Notes: generated from the letters alone by a model not told the origin. Shown: positions 1 to 8,866, counted from the stretch's first letter. The stretch is 64,000 bases of DNA from JABWBD01 sp040768665 (GCA_040768665.1 JAXGMN010000013.1:248001-312000); one strand, 5' to 3'. Numbers and translations are program-made.

Positions 1-1
1 C

Positions 2-523
2 GCGCGCCGGCCGCACCCCGCGGCGAGTCGCACACGATGGTTCGCAATACTGCTCAGCGCGGGCCTCTATGCTCAGATCGTCCTGGGGGCGCAACTTCGC
101 CATCTCCCGCCCTACGCCGACGTCTTCTGGTTCAAGCTCTGGGTCTGGCTGCACCTGATCGTGGCTGGGCTGGTGTTGATCGGGATGATCTGGCTGTTCG
201 CTTTCTCGCGCAGACGCCTGCCGGACCAGCCCAAGCTCCGCCGCCTGGCCCAACTCCTGTTGGCCCTGTTTCTCGTCCAGGTTCTCCTCGGTGTCGCCAC
301 GTGGCTGACCAACTACGGCTGGCCAGCCTGGTTCACCACCTACATCTGGCCTGTCGACTACACGGTCGTCGCCGAAAGCCGTCTGCAAGCCCTTTCCACC
401 ACCGCTCACGTTGCGGTCGGCTCCCTTTGCCTGATCACCGCACTCTTGCTGGCGATCTGGTCGCGTCGGCTTCTGCTCGTCGCTGAGGAAACCGGTCTCC
501 GCGCATCACCGTCGAAGAGCTGA
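2..523 (+). CDS. ctaA: Heme A synthase (CtaA/COX15 family), C-terminal part
   Basis: The reading frame is open from the left edge, so the start lies outside the window and about 173 residues are visible. CtaA converts heme O to heme A in the cytoplasmic membrane for aa3-type cytochrome oxidase. The visible part begins with the family's LYAQIVLGAQLRH segment, followed by hydrophobic helices (LWVWLHLIVAGLVLIGMI, then LAQLLLALFLVQVLLGVAT) and a last helix starting TTAHVAVG, whose His fits a heme ligand. The stop is five bases before the start of cyoE, so the two steps heme B to heme O to heme A are encoded together. The order ctaA-cyoE and the spacing support one transcript. The family assignment is firm; completeness of the N-terminus cannot be judged here. 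Confidence 0.88.
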   Translation, partial: ARRPHPAASRTRWFAILLSAGLYAQIVLGAQLRHLPPYADVFWFKLWVWLHLIVAGLVLIGMIWLFAFSRRRLPDQPKLRRLAQLLLALFLVQVLLGVATWLTNYGWPAWFTTYIWPVDYTVVAESRLQALSTTAHVAVGSLCLITALLLAIWSRRLLLVAEETGLRASPSKS

Positions 524-528
524 GATTC

Positions 529-1449
529 ATGTCGCAAGCAACCACGTCCACGCCCGCCGCACCGACCCTCGCAAGCGTCCGATCGCACGAACGCTCTGCG
601 GCATCCGCGCTGCGAGATTATTGGCAACTCATCCGCCCGCGGATCGTAGGTCTCGTTCTGTTCACGATGGTCATCGCCGCGGTGGTTTCACCGGCCGCGG
701 CATTCTCGTGGCTGCTCGTTCTGCACGCGGTGACCGGTTCGACACTGGTCATCGTCGGCGCAATCGCCCTGAATGCTTGCCTGGAACGGAAGAGCGACGC
801 CAAGATGCTCCGCACGGCCCGGCGGCCGGTCCCCGCCGGGCGACTGTCGCAACGGCAGGTTGTCTGGTTCGGGGCAGTCGCCAGTCTCGCGGGAATCGCC
901 TATCTTGCCGTTTTTGTGAACGGCTGGACGGTCGCCCTGGCGGTGGCCAGTTGGATCATCTACGTCTGGATCTACACGCCCCTGAAGATGTTCACGGCGT
1001 GGCAAACACCGATCGGCGCAGTGGCCGGTGCGATGCCCGTGCTGTTGGGTTCCGCAGCCGTCGGCGAGCCTTTCAACCCCACGGCGCTCGCCTTGTTCGG
1101 CATGGTCTACCTTTGGCAGTTTCCGCATTCGATGGCCATTGCCTGGCTCTACCGCCACGACTTCGCCGCCGCCGACCTCCAGGTCGCCACGGTGGTCGAT
1201 CCGTCCGGGCGCACGGCGGCCTGGCTCTCGGTCCTCGGAGCAGTCGCCTTGATCCCCATCAGCCTCGTCCCGGTCTACGTCGGCACGGCCGGTTGGGCAT
1301 ACGCCGGCGTTGCCTTGCTGCTCGACCTCATCTACCTGTTGCCCTCGATCCTCTTTTTAGCCCGCCGGGACGACGCAGCCGCGCGCACCCTCCTTCGGGC
1401 TTCGTTCGCCTATATCCCCGTCGTCTTTCTCACGATCCTTTTTGCCTGA
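529..1449 (+). CDS. cyoE: Heme O synthase (protoheme IX farnesyltransferase)
   Basis: This 306-residue membrane prenyltransferase transfers a farnesyl group to heme B, giving heme O, the substrate of the CtaA protein encoded just upstream. The first helix region reads YWQLIRPRIVGLVLFTM, as in UbiA-type transferases. It is followed by the active-site region NACLERKSDAKMLRTARRP, where an Asn and acidic residues precede the conserved RT..RP motif; one of the usual Asp positions is Glu here. The second motif region is YLWQFPHSMAIAWLYRHDF, with the D..D-type substitution typical of CyoE. Hydrophobic segments fit the usual 8-9 helices and the length is normal. The gene ends inside the first codons of the following hydrolase remnant, an unusual neighbour, since oxidase subunit genes would be expected here. 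Confidence 0.93.
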   Translation: MSQATTSTPAAPTLASVRSHERSAASALRDYWQLIRPRIVGLVLFTMVIAAVVSPAAAFSWLLVLHAVTGSTLVIVGAIALNACLERKSDAKMLRTARRPVPAGRLSQRQVVWFGAVASLAGIAYLAVFVNGWTVALAVASWIIYVWIYTPLKMFTAWQTPIGAVAGAMPVLLGSAAVGEPFNPTALALFGMVYLWQFPHSMAIAWLYRHDFAAADLQVATVVDPSGRTAAWLSVLGAVALIPISLVPVYVGTAGWAYAGVALLLDLIYLLPSILFLARRDDAAARTLLRASFAYIPVVFLTILFA

Positions 1450-2512
1450 TATCCCGATCTCTTTCACCGTCGCGAGGTACGCCTCTCGGATCCGCGCACC
1501 GATCCTCATGGGCCATGCTTGGCAGGATGAGCAGACCGGACCGAAGGGCTGGCAGCTCTTCCGTCGCATTCCCGACGACGTCCCCAAACGCCTGGTCCTG
1601 ACCAATGGAAACCATGGAGTTTGGCCCGACCGCGGCAAGGACGAGGCCGAGTGGTTCGCCCGCTGGCTCAGCGACGGCCGCTCCGAAAGCGCCTCCGACT
1701 CCGTCCCGCGCGTCGCCTGCTACTTCGAGACCGGCAACCCGTCCGCGGCAGATCGCCGCAACCATGGCGAACCGTTCCTCGCCGACGATTTCCCTTTCCC
1801 CCAGACCTGCTGGACACGCTACTACCTGAGAAGCGGCGAACGGCTTTTGCCTTCACCGGGCGGAGAAACCGAGCCGGCCGGTTTGTACCAGGTCGCGCAT
1901 GCCCCGCCGAGCGGCCGGGACCGCCGAGCAGTCTACTTGATCGAATTTCCGGAGCCGACCGCCATCTGCGGCCCTGCGGTCCTTACGCTCTGGGCCAAGG
2001 TAACCACGGTCGATACCGACTTCTTCGTTCTCATCGGCGACATGGCCCCCGACGGTCAGCTCTACGGATTGCAGCGGGGCCTGCTCCGCGCGTCGCACCG
2101 CCGGATCGACCCGCAGCGTTCCGACTACGTCGAATTAGACGGCCGCAAGCACCTGATCCGGCCGCACCACTCCCACACGTCCCTTGAGCCCATCACGCCC
2201 CACGAGCCGACCGAGTACCAGATCGAGATCCCGGCCTTCGGCCACGTATTTCGGCCCGGTCATAAGCTTGCACTGGTGATCATGCAGCCGGCCGGGCCCG
2301 ATCCGATCGGGGTCACTCGCTCCGGCGCTGCGAGCTACCGGTACGACTCGCAACCGCCGCCGGCCGCCGTCGCCATCCTCCACGACGCCGAGCATCCTTC
2401 CAGCGTCCTCTTACCGCTGTTACCGGAACTCCCACCGCTTCAAGATCCGCCCGTATCGATCGATCAGCAAGCGGGCCTCCAGCCGGCGAGCGACCCCGGC
2501 GCGATCCGGTAG
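1442..2512 (+). pseudogene. 5'-truncated CocE/NonD-type hydrolase (peptidase S15 family)
   Basis: About 356 codons are open from a TTG at 1442 that overlaps the end of cyoE by eight bases. The protein starts in the middle of an S15-family hydrolase. Residues ~15-80 are the end of the alpha/beta-hydrolase domain, with the charge-relay segments APILMGHAWQDEQT and VLTNGNHGVW. The rest is the jelly-roll C-terminal domain of X-Pro dipeptidyl-peptidase/cocaine-esterase proteins (ending GHKLALVIMQPAGP...). Family members are about 550-650 residues, so roughly 250-300 N-terminal residues are missing, including the nucleophile GxSYxG region and any signal peptide. There is no ribosome-binding site of its own. 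It looks like a deletion that fused the remnant to the back of cyoE. A translated domain fragment cannot be excluded, but it could not hydrolyse. Confidence 0.7.
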
Positions 2513-2605
2513 CGAAACCTTCCGACTCCGGAAAATGAGCCAGTCCTCGACGGTTTCGGGATCGGCTCTTATCCATTCAGGATCCTCCGCAGTTCGGCAA
2601 CGGTC

Positions 2606-2943
2606 TTACGCCCGCGCCGCCGCCACGGACGGCAGCCCCTGGCGGCCGTTGCCGTCGCTCATGCGGACGCGAAACGATCGGGCGGTTTCCACCAGCTCGA
2701 CGATGTTTTCCAACGGCGTGTCGGCCGGCAGATCGACCAGCCAGTTATACCGCGTCCCATTTGCTGTTCCGGACGGATGTCCAGGCCGGCCGCGTTGTTG
2801 AATTCGTCGCCAGTGATGATGGCGAAGGAAGTCCAGATTCCGGACGGCTGATGGGTGTATTTGGCCTTGGCAATTGCCGCCAGACGGTCCTCTTCTCGAC
2901 CACCACTCACCGTATCGGCTACAATACGGTCAGGCCGGCCCAT
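2606..2943 (-). pseudogene. Degraded coding remnant of unknown family
   Basis: On the minus strand one frame reads AIAKAKYTHQPSGIWTSFAI and continues to ..DEFNNAAGLDIRPEQQM. The neighbouring frame continues as YNWLVDLPADTPLENIVELV and runs to a TAA at 2606. The join near 2755 requires a frameshift. Both halves have ordinary protein-like composition, so this is probably the C-terminal part of a broken gene. Farther upstream on the same strand (2945-3045) are only short frames behind a good GGAGGCG-type ribosome-binding site. I do not recognise the family. The rest of the gap between 2513 and 3095 shows nothing else. Confidence 0.35.
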
Positions 2944-3095
2944 ATCTCACTCATCGCTGCCCGCCGGGTGCTGTTTGTCGCAGCAGGGCATGGCGGCTGA
3001 TCGTGGATCGAAGCAGAATGGAGTCGTGTTTTGACATTTCATTTCGCCTCCCGCCGTCGCTCCCTGAAGGTTAGGACTTAAGACCCGTAACGAAG

Positions 3096-3902
3096 ATGAT
3101 CACCAAACGACCGCTGCAAGTCTGTACCGGATCCCTGGCCGTTATACTCATACTGGGGGTCTGCCACTATGGTCTCTCGGCGGACGCCGTTGTGCCAAGA
3201 GTCCCTGCAACCGACTCGGCGGCCTTGCGCGAGCAGGTCGGCAGGAAAGTAACCGTAAGCGGGCACATCGAACGGACCGGCCAATCTCGCAGCGGCTACC
3301 AGTTCTTGAACTTCGGCGACAGTGAATTCACGGCCGTCTGCCATCCGCAGCACGTGGCCGGTTTCCGCGAGGGCAAACCGGCGGATGTCTACCGAAACAA
3401 GGACGTCGAACTGACGGGCGAGATCGAGATCTACGAGGGAAAGCTCCAGATTCGGCTTCGGACTCCCTCTCAGATTCGCATCGTGCCGGCGGCCCGGCCG
3501 GATCGCACCAAAGCCTTCGCGCTGAAGGAAGTGGGCAAAGACGCCTGGCTCAGCCCGGCCGGTTTGCGGTACCGAGGGCGGGATCCCGAGGGGCTGACCC
3601 GCGTTGCGCATATTGGCCGCCATACCAGCGACATTCCCGAGCGCGATGGCCCGCACGGAGTGTTCGATGGCGATCTCGAGACGGCCCTGGCGGTGATTGA
3701 CGAGGCTTGGCAACTGGCCCAGAAACGGGGACTCCGCCCGCAACGGGAAGGGGACCGAAGTTCGTTCACCGTGAATATGGGTCGCCGTATCGGCTTTCTC
3801 GGGGGACGCACCGGCGCGGCCAGACAGAATCCTCCACTGAGGCAGGTGTTCATCGTGTTCACTTCCGGCACTCAGGACATCATTACGGCATTTCCCAAGT
3901 AG
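3096..3902 (+). CDS. Exported OB-fold protein with a possible BECR-type RNase-like C-terminal domain
   Basis: The protein has 268 residues. Residues 1-29 form a signal peptide or anchor (hydrophobic LAVILILGVCHYGLSADA). Residues ~45-125 look like a small OB-fold (VGRKVTVSGHIERTGQSRSG ... NKDVELTGEIEIYEGKLQIR), as in many stress-exported planctomycete proteins. Residues ~150-268 form a second domain beginning LSPAGLRYRGRDPEGLTRVA and containing VAHIGRHTSD, GPHGVFDG, SSFTVNMGRRIGFLGG and the end TSGTQDIITAFPK. That order (early His, later Arg, Thr/Ser strand, aromatic-Pro end) resembles BECR-fold ribonuclease-like domains of polymorphic toxins. This is an inference from the pattern, not a recognised family hit. 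A zinc-ribbon gene follows seven bases downstream and is probably co-transcribed. The ATG at 3096 is preceded by only a weak ribosome-binding site. Confidence 0.65.
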   Translation: MITKRPLQVCTGSLAVILILGVCHYGLSADAVVPRVPATDSAALREQVGRKVTVSGHIERTGQSRSGYQFLNFGDSEFTAVCHPQHVAGFREGKPADVYRNKDVELTGEIEIYEGKLQIRLRTPSQIRIVPAARPDRTKAFALKEVGKDAWLSPAGLRYRGRDPEGLTRVAHIGRHTSDIPERDGPHGVFDGDLETALAVIDEAWQLAQKRGLRPQREGDRSSFTVNMGRRIGFLGGRTGAARQNPPLRQVFIVFTSGTQDIITAFPK

Positions 3903-3908
3903 CGAACG

Positions 3909-4196
3909 ATGAAAGAACAAGAACTGCCCTACGTCGCTCCGTGCTCATTCTGCAACCAGGGACTGCTGCGGTTCATGCGGTGCCGGGAATGCGATGCCGT
4001 TGTCGCCGTTTGCGATCAATGCGAACTCGTGTGGCGCGACATCGCTGCCGTCCACCGTAACCCGCACTGTCCTTCCAGCGGTGCGTATCCCGCCTGCCCG
4101 GCCTGTGGCAATCCAGAGGCCCGCTGGTCGCGATTGACGCGTCGGAAAGTGGAGCAAGCAGATCTGGAACCGTATATCGGCGGCGAGTCCCTATAG
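3909..4196 (+). CDS. Small zinc-ribbon protein
   Basis: This 95-residue protein has four Cys-x2-Cys pairs: CSFC (12-15), CREC (25-28), CDQC (35-38) and CPAC (63-66), plus an extra Cys before the last pair. It probably binds two zinc ions. There is no signal peptide or membrane segment, so it should be cytoplasmic, unlike the exported protein encoded immediately upstream. The ATG lies six bases after the upstream stop, so the two genes are very likely translated from one message. Small zinc ribbons paired with larger genes can be partners or, if the upstream tail really is a nuclease, an inhibitor. Nothing in the sequence proves either role. Downstream the gene is followed by a decayed region. 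Confidence 0.7.
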   Translation: MKEQELPYVAPCSFCNQGLLRFMRCRECDAVVAVCDQCELVWRDIAAVHRNPHCPSSGAYPACPACGNPEARWSRLTRRKVEQADLEPYIGGESL

Positions 4197-4490
4197 TTCC
4201 GGGTGTCTTGGTTCCCTTGAAAAAGGGGAGTGCGTGGCTGCTTGAGTTAGTTGGGTTCCGTTGGGCGGCCTGTGGAACGGGCAATCGCTGGGGAGCATAA
4301 AGGTCGATCCGCTGGTTTGTTCGCAGTGTGGTCGACCTTCTGATCTTGCCCGCCGCGCGTCGGGACTGGGGCCGGTTTGGGCGAGTGGCGGGCTCGGCGC
4401 CGATTTTGCCGCCCGATTGGCCGGCAACAAGCCTGGGAAGTCTTCTCAGGATTTCTCCCGTGGTCCTTTTGTGAGGTTTTGTGAGGTGAA

Positions 4491-4543
4491 GGGTGCCGGA
4501 AGGGGAAGGGACGCCATGCCCACCCATTCCACTTCCGGCACCC
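4491..4543. repeat. Perfect 12-bp inverted repeat (small hairpin)
   Basis: GGGTGCCGGAAG at 4491-4502 is matched by its exact reverse complement at 4532-4543, separated by 29 bases. Related GGTGTCGGGAACC-type strings occur near 22058, 22497 and 22722, so this may be one arm of a dispersed family. The surrounding gap 4197-4615 holds no recognisable gene. Confidence 0.5.
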
Positions 4544-4615
4544 TGTTGACTACCCAATTCTTCTGCCATAGGCTCAACGCGTGCGGCCAATCAGTTTTCC
4601 TATCACTACCCCCCG

Positions 4616-4813
4616 GTGCCGTCGGACAACAGCCCCATGTTCCGCGATGCCTTGCAGACGCACGGCGTGTCGGTCGAATACCTGGAACTGCCCTCCGGCG
4701 GCTACGGGCTGAACGGATGCCAGGGCCCCTTGTGGGAAGCGTGGAAGACCGCGTCGCTGGAGTGGCTGGCGAAGCGGGGCTTCATTCCCAAAAGAGCCGT
4801 GTATCGGCAATGA
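4616..4813 (+). pseudogene. C-terminal fragment of an alpha/beta-hydrolase (BD-FAE-like esterase)
   Basis: About 65 codons read PSDNSPMFRDALQTHGVSVE, then the His-containing type of segment (YLELPSGGYGLNGCQGPLW), then EWLAKRGFIP. This matches the last 60 residues of esterases in which PSDNS follows the catalytic Asp and a Gly-His-Gly segment carries the catalytic His; here that position reads GGYGL. Nothing upstream in this frame continues the protein: the bases before 4610 read as non-coding. It is a remnant left by deletion, just in front of the next intact gene. Confidence 0.6.
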
Positions 4814-4841
4814 TGGGATTGACGAGGAGTAACCCCGCTCA

Positions 4842-5813
4842 ATGTCCGTTTCTGCAAGAATTGGCCAACTCGTCCTCTCGGGACTACCGGTTATGGCGGC
4901 AGTCACGCTGGTTGGGGCAGTCGCTGTGTGGACCGCCGGTGGACGCGGACACTGGTTCTTGCGGACGTCAGTCCTCGTCGCGCTGGTGGCTCTCAGCCTA
5001 CTGGTCTTTCCCGAGCAAGCTATGCTCGGCTTGGCGATAGAAGCCGCCACGGTGGTAGTGGGGCTGTGCGGGTTTCGAGTCAGTGCTAACCGATCTTGGA
5101 CGCGGCGGGAGGGTGCCCCGCGGAGCCTCAACGAGCCGGACCGATTTCAATTCTCGCTTCGCGATCTGCTCTTGGCCACAGTCGTGGTTGCCATGGCAGC
5201 GGGCCTGATCTCCCGGATACCGGCCCACGCGTGCGCTGACGCCAAGTGGATAACGTTGTACGGGGCATGGTTCGGCGTCCTCACGCTCGTGGCCGTATCT
5301 ATGGTGTATGGACAGCGGCGCAGCAATGAAGGAAAGCCGCCCTGGCTGCCGCCGAGGAACACGGTTCGTACCGTTTGCATCGGCGGCTTGGCCGGCTTCG
5401 TCATCGCTGTCGCTCTGGATTCGATCCACCGGGCATGGTCCGCGGTGACCGCTGCGACCATCGCCAATCTGTCGCTCGTCGCCTTGGCAGTTGGTCTGGT
5501 CGGATTTCGCATGATAAACCAACTTATGGGAGGAGAGTTTGCGGACTTAACGGACGGAGTGGTTCGCTGCGGAATGAGATGCCAGGCGCGGATGCGGATC
5601 CTGATCTGCGAATTGGCCGTGCGGGTCTATGCCATCGAGCAAGGCGGCAAGCCGGAGACCCTCGCTGCATTGGTGCCCGATTACTTGGACGAGTTGCCGG
5701 TAGATCCGTTTACGCGTGAGCCGCTGAAATACCGACGCGGTGAAAACGGATACCAGGTCTATTCCGTCGGACCCGACAAGAAAGACGATGTCCTGCTGGA
5801 GGATCTGCTCTGA
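4842..5813 (+). CDS. Membrane protein with a C-terminal pseudopilin (GspG-like) tail segment
   Basis: The protein has 323 residues. The first half carries several hydrophobic helices: two near the N-terminus (~10-32, ~40-80), one in a planctomycete-type segment FQFSLRDLLLATVVVAMAAG (~105-124), then ~140-156, ~180-195 and ~205-225. Residues ~255-320 resemble the end of GspG-type pseudopilins (ALVPDYLDELPVDPFTREPL ... YQVYSVGPDKKDD), which in planctomycetes is also found detached from secretion systems. The role is unknown. The start follows a GAGGAGTAA ribosome-binding site. It sits alone between decayed sequence and the tRNA. Confidence 0.75.
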   Translation: MSVSARIGQLVLSGLPVMAAVTLVGAVAVWTAGGRGHWFLRTSVLVALVALSLLVFPEQAMLGLAIEAATVVVGLCGFRVSANRSWTRREGAPRSLNEPDRFQFSLRDLLLATVVVAMAAGLISRIPAHACADAKWITLYGAWFGVLTLVAVSMVYGQRRSNEGKPPWLPPRNTVRTVCIGGLAGFVIAVALDSIHRAWSAVTAATIANLSLVALAVGLVGFRMINQLMGGEFADLTDGVVRCGMRCQARMRILICELAVRVYAIEQGGKPETLAALVPDYLDELPVDPFTREPLKYRRGENGYQVYSVGPDKKDDVLLEDLL

Positions 5814-6354
5814 TGTGGAAGAGCTGGGGTCCCGCAATTTCAGCCGTTGCACCTCGCAAAATGGGAATCAGAAAAGGGACCCTTTTTATCGCCTGTGTGG
5901 ACCACTACGATAAAGCATTTCCGGATAGCCTCTCGGGAATCGCCACCGTGAGCACCACACCCTTCTCAGGAAATCGTCACACGCGGCCCCGCACCGCGCA
6001 GTTCCTTTCCAGCTCTCCTCCCTCACCCCGCCACAGTAACCGGGTGGTGCGGGACTCGAGGTTTTTGGAAAATCGGCATTCTTGTCCGCCACATTTTGCT
6101 CGAGCCTGCTGGAAAAGGGCACTGGCTCTGCAACCGGCACGAGGTGTCGTGGCCGAATTTGAAACGCTGAAACGGGACCATTGATGGCGCGGATACGATC
6201 CCGCGGGCTCGGCGGCTTTTGTAACAGGTCGAGATCGGGTAGACTTAGCTCATGTCGACGCCTCGGCTGCTGAGGATCAGCGTTGAACCGAGAGCGTGCC
6301 GAGCGTCGCACGCCGGCCGAGAGTCGACGTAAGTCATTCACCGCCAGCAATTTA
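5814..6354. other. Gene-free stretch upstream of tRNA-Lys
   Basis: No frame in this 540-base interval has gene-like composition, a good start or a recognisable motif. Near its left end, AAAAGG and CCTTTT flank three bases at 5872-5887, an AT-rich hairpin too weak to call a terminator. No other structure was seen. The promoter of the tRNA should lie in the last 100 bases, but I cannot pick it out. Confidence 0.5.
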
Positions 6355-6427
<73 letters not shown>

Positions 6428-6442
6428 CTTCCAACCTCGTCT

Positions 6443-6557
6443 GATGAAAAAGAGGGTTGGAGCGATTTGAGGCGTGCTGGCAGGGGTGGCGCGGAGTGGG
6501 CCGCAGGTGCCGAGGTGCTCGGTAGTTCCAGGTCCCGCTCGGCAAGCGGGGCCTACT
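6443..6557 (+). repeat. Imperfect 115-bp dispersed repeat, copy 1
   Basis: The segment from GATGAAAAAGAGGGTTGGAG to the hairpin GGTCCCGCTCGGCAAGCGGG and CCTACT aligns, with scattered substitutions, to the reverse complement of 50665-50780. Both copies end with the same hairpin (GTCCCGCT / AGCGGGxC) and lie between genes. This copy starts just after tRNA-Lys and ends 40 bases from the 3' end of the ceramidase-like gene. It may be a small non-autonomous element or a structured 3' region. Confidence 0.6.
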
Positions 6558-6596
6558 TGCGGAGGGCCTACCCAAGAGTGCCGTCTGTTGGTCGGG

Positions 6597-8759
6597 TCAC
6601 TTCTCTTGGGTGGAGATCTCCGCGGCGGTGAAGTGGCGGCGGATCTCCTCGGGTGTGAGCGCCCGGTCGTAGAGTGCCACTTCGTCGATCTTGCCCTCGA
6701 AATTGAAGAGGTTGTCGCTCCGGCCGCCGACGAACCAGTCGCTGGTGCTCTCTGGATCGCCGACCGCTGCCTCGCCGGAGATCTCGGGCGTGGGATTGCC
6801 GTTCAAGTAAAGCTGAACGGAGCTGCCGTTGCGGACGAGCACGACGTGGTTCCAGGTCCGCATGGGAATGTCGGAGTTGCCCACCAAGAGCTCTTTCCGC
6901 TGGTCGCCATTGTAGAAGATCAGTTTGCCGGCGCCGGCCGCGGTGCCGCCGATGCCGAGGTGATCGCCCGGGGCGCCGCGCCGGCCACTGGGGCCGTGGG
7001 AAAAGAAATAGCCGGTGACTGGCCTCGCGTCGGAAGGCATGCCGTTGAAGAACCAGGCTTCAATCGAGTAGGTGCTGCCGATCCCGGCGATCGCGGCTGC
7101 CATCCGGCCGCCGGCAAAATGTGCCGCGCGCCGCGCAGGAATGCCCGAAGCTCCAGCCTCAGGAATGCCGTCAAGATAGAGTGCGACTCCGTCCTCGTAG
7201 ACGCCGTGGTTTTCGCCGATGGAATCGGCAGCCTTGGTGCCCGCGGATTCGCCGAGCTGCCAGTAGGAGACCGGTTTGGATGCGAGGACAGCCTGGGCAT
7301 ACGTGCCGGCCGGTTCGGCCGCCTCGCGCCGCGTGCGGCCCGAGACTTCCTCGAGCAGCTCGAGGACCGTTTCGACGATCTTCGGCTCGGCACCGACCTC
7401 CAGTCCGGCCGACCGCGCCGGCCAGGTTGTGTAGCCGCCGAGCTTGTGCTGTTCGGGCGGCGGGATGTAGCCCTCGGAGCCGTTGGCCAGTTCGAAGTTC
7501 ATCGTCGGCTCCAGTGGACTCTGGGCCTTGATTTTCAGCCCCGTGATGCCGTACACCTCGCATGGGATCGCCGCGATGCCCAGTTCGCCCACGCGGATCG
7601 CCTGGAGCTTCAACTCCCGCACGGGCTGTTCGTGGAGATAGATCTGCTCGAGGGCATAGACCTCCGGCCTGTCCTTGGGAATGCGGCCATGCATTTCGCC
7701 CGCGATCTTGCGAGCCCAGGCGAGTCGCTGCTCGTCGGGCACGCGGCGCTCGAGCGAGAGCGTCCGCTCGGCCATCGTTACCGGGGCCCAATCGCGGTAC
7801 TGGATCGTCTTGTAAGCATCGAATGCCACCTCGGCCACCTCGCGGGCATACTGGTCGATCCCGATGTCGGTCTTCGGCCGGCTGTAGTCCATCCAGTGCA
7901 GATCGCCGGAGGTTCCTTGCGACATCATCGTCACCGGGTGGCTTCCAGACTGTCCGCCGCCGATCAGCTCCGCAAGATCGGTGCAGAACCGGCCGTAGTA
8001 GTCGGCCGAGATGGCGGCCGACCCGAAATAGTGCATGGAGTAGTTGGCCAGCACCGCGATCGGCTCTCCGGCAGGCGACTGGACCGACAGCACGGTCAGG
8101 TACGGATCTTTCGGGCCGGCGGGACCGACGTAGTCGGGATTCTGGTAGCCGGGATGCATCATGGCTCGGATCGACCGATCGCCGAACGGATCGGTGCCCA
8201 TGCGGTCGGGACGCACGATCCAGCGGCGGCAGTTTGTGTGCTGCGCGTCGCAGGCCACTGCCCACCCGACCTTGGCCGGCGCAAGATTGGCGACACCTGC
8301 GATGATTGCCTCGGCGATCCAGCCGGGGAGCCGCCTGGCGTAGGTTTCGTCGACACCCGTACCGAGCGCACCGCCAACCGACGGTGCGGAATGGGTGTGG
8401 GTGGCCGCGACCAGCATGCGCTCGACGGGTATTCCGGTCGCCTTGGCAGCGAGCCTCTTGGCATCGTCGACGAGATCGCGCGGCATCATCAGGTTGTCGA
8501 CGACGACGATGGCCGCGCGGACGGCACCGTCGTCGAGAACCAGCGAACGCGCGTGGAGCGGATCGTGGACGCGGTCGGCCGTCCGCTGAAGGAAACTGCC
8601 GCTGACGATCGCGGGAAGCTCTTTCGGGGTGATGTCGATCGAAGCGGCTCCGGCGCGAAAAACCTTGTTTGCTTCGGCAGCAGGGGCGGCGGTTGCGACG
8701 CAGAAGCATGCTGCGGCGAAGAAACCGATGATCGCTGCAACAGTGGCGCGATGGGTCAT
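6597..8759 (-). CDS. Exported neutral/alkaline ceramidase-like protein with a C-terminal LamG-type domain
   Basis: The protein has 720 residues. Residues 1-28 are a clear signal peptide (AAIIGFFAAACFCVATAAPA). Residues ~33-470 are the N-terminal domain of neutral/alkaline non-lysosomal ceramidases: it opens FRAGAASIDITPKELP and has the zinc-binding-type THTHSAPS (~115-122), NYSMHYFGSA and SQGTSGDLHW. Such domains hydrolyse N-acyl-sphingosines in known enzymes, but planctomycetes have many paralogues of unknown substrate. Residues ~480-715 form a concanavalin A-like/LamG domain (SYWQLGES ... YSIEAWFF ... GKIDEVALYDRALTPEEIRR), which usually binds sugars. The usual C-terminal Ig-like ceramidase domain appears replaced by it. 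A second ceramidase-like gene lies 900 bases away on the same strand. Confidence 0.85.
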   Translation of the reverse strand: MTHRATVAAIIGFFAAACFCVATAAPAAEANKVFRAGAASIDITPKELPAIVSGSFLQRTADRVHDPLHARSLVLDDGAVRAAIVVVDNLMMPRDLVDDAKRLAAKATGIPVERMLVAATHTHSAPSVGGALGTGVDETYARRLPGWIAEAIIAGVANLAPAKVGWAVACDAQHTNCRRWIVRPDRMGTDPFGDRSIRAMMHPGYQNPDYVGPAGPKDPYLTVLSVQSPAGEPIAVLANYSMHYFGSAAISADYYGRFCTDLAELIGGGQSGSHPVTMMSQGTSGDLHWMDYSRPKTDIGIDQYAREVAEVAFDAYKTIQYRDWAPVTMAERTLSLERRVPDEQRLAWARKIAGEMHGRIPKDRPEVYALEQIYLHEQPVRELKLQAIRVGELGIAAIPCEVYGITGLKIKAQSPLEPTMNFELANGSEGYIPPPEQHKLGGYTTWPARSAGLEVGAEPKIVETVLELLEEVSGRTRREAAEPAGTYAQAVLASKPVSYWQLGESAGTKAADSIGENHGVYEDGVALYLDGIPEAGASGIPARRAAHFAGGRMAAAIAGIGSTYSIEAWFFNGMPSDARPVTGYFFSHGPSGRRGAPGDHLGIGGTAAGAGKLIFYNGDQRKELLVGNSDIPMRTWNHVVLVRNGSSVQLYLNGNPTPEISGEAAVGDPESTSDWFVGGRSDNLFNFEGKIDEVALYDRALTPEEIRRHFTAAEISTQEK

Positions 8760-8787
8760 CGCAGAGCTCCTTGGTGGATTGGTTGAG

Positions 8788-8866
8788 AGGCCCTAACAAA
8801 ACGGGGACAGGCACCTCGCGGAGACGCCTATTTCTCCGTGTTTTGCGAATGTTCGGCTCGGAGCCA
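8788..8866. repeat. AACGGGGAC-type dispersed repeat, copy 1 (left half)
   Basis: The string AGGCCCTAACAAAACGGGGA and the following GGCACCTCG(C)GGAG..., up to GGCTCGGAGCC, match the left part of the complete palindromic copy at 57461-57558. The right inverted arm is missing here. The remainder of the 467-base gap (8867-9227) shows no gene. Confidence 0.65.

Noticed and set aside
2959..3045. Short minus-strand frames of about 30 codons behind GGAGGCG
   Set aside because: The ribosome-binding site looks good, but three overlapping short frames end quickly, fitting a decayed gene start rather than a small protein.
5872..5887. AAAAGG/CCTTTT hairpin as a terminator
   Set aside because: A six-base AT-rich stem with a three-base loop is too weak to call.
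5813..6184. A 123-codon plus-strand frame overlapping the stop of the membrane protein gene
   Set aside because: Composition is unlike a protein and there are no motifs; the overlap is chance.
6474..8786. A 770-codon open frame antisense to the ceramidase-like gene, and similar long antisense frames (12237-14129, 14211-16310, 30648-33425)
   Set aside because: They mirror the codon pattern of the real gene in GC-rich DNA, lack ribosome-binding sites and have no recognisable motifs.
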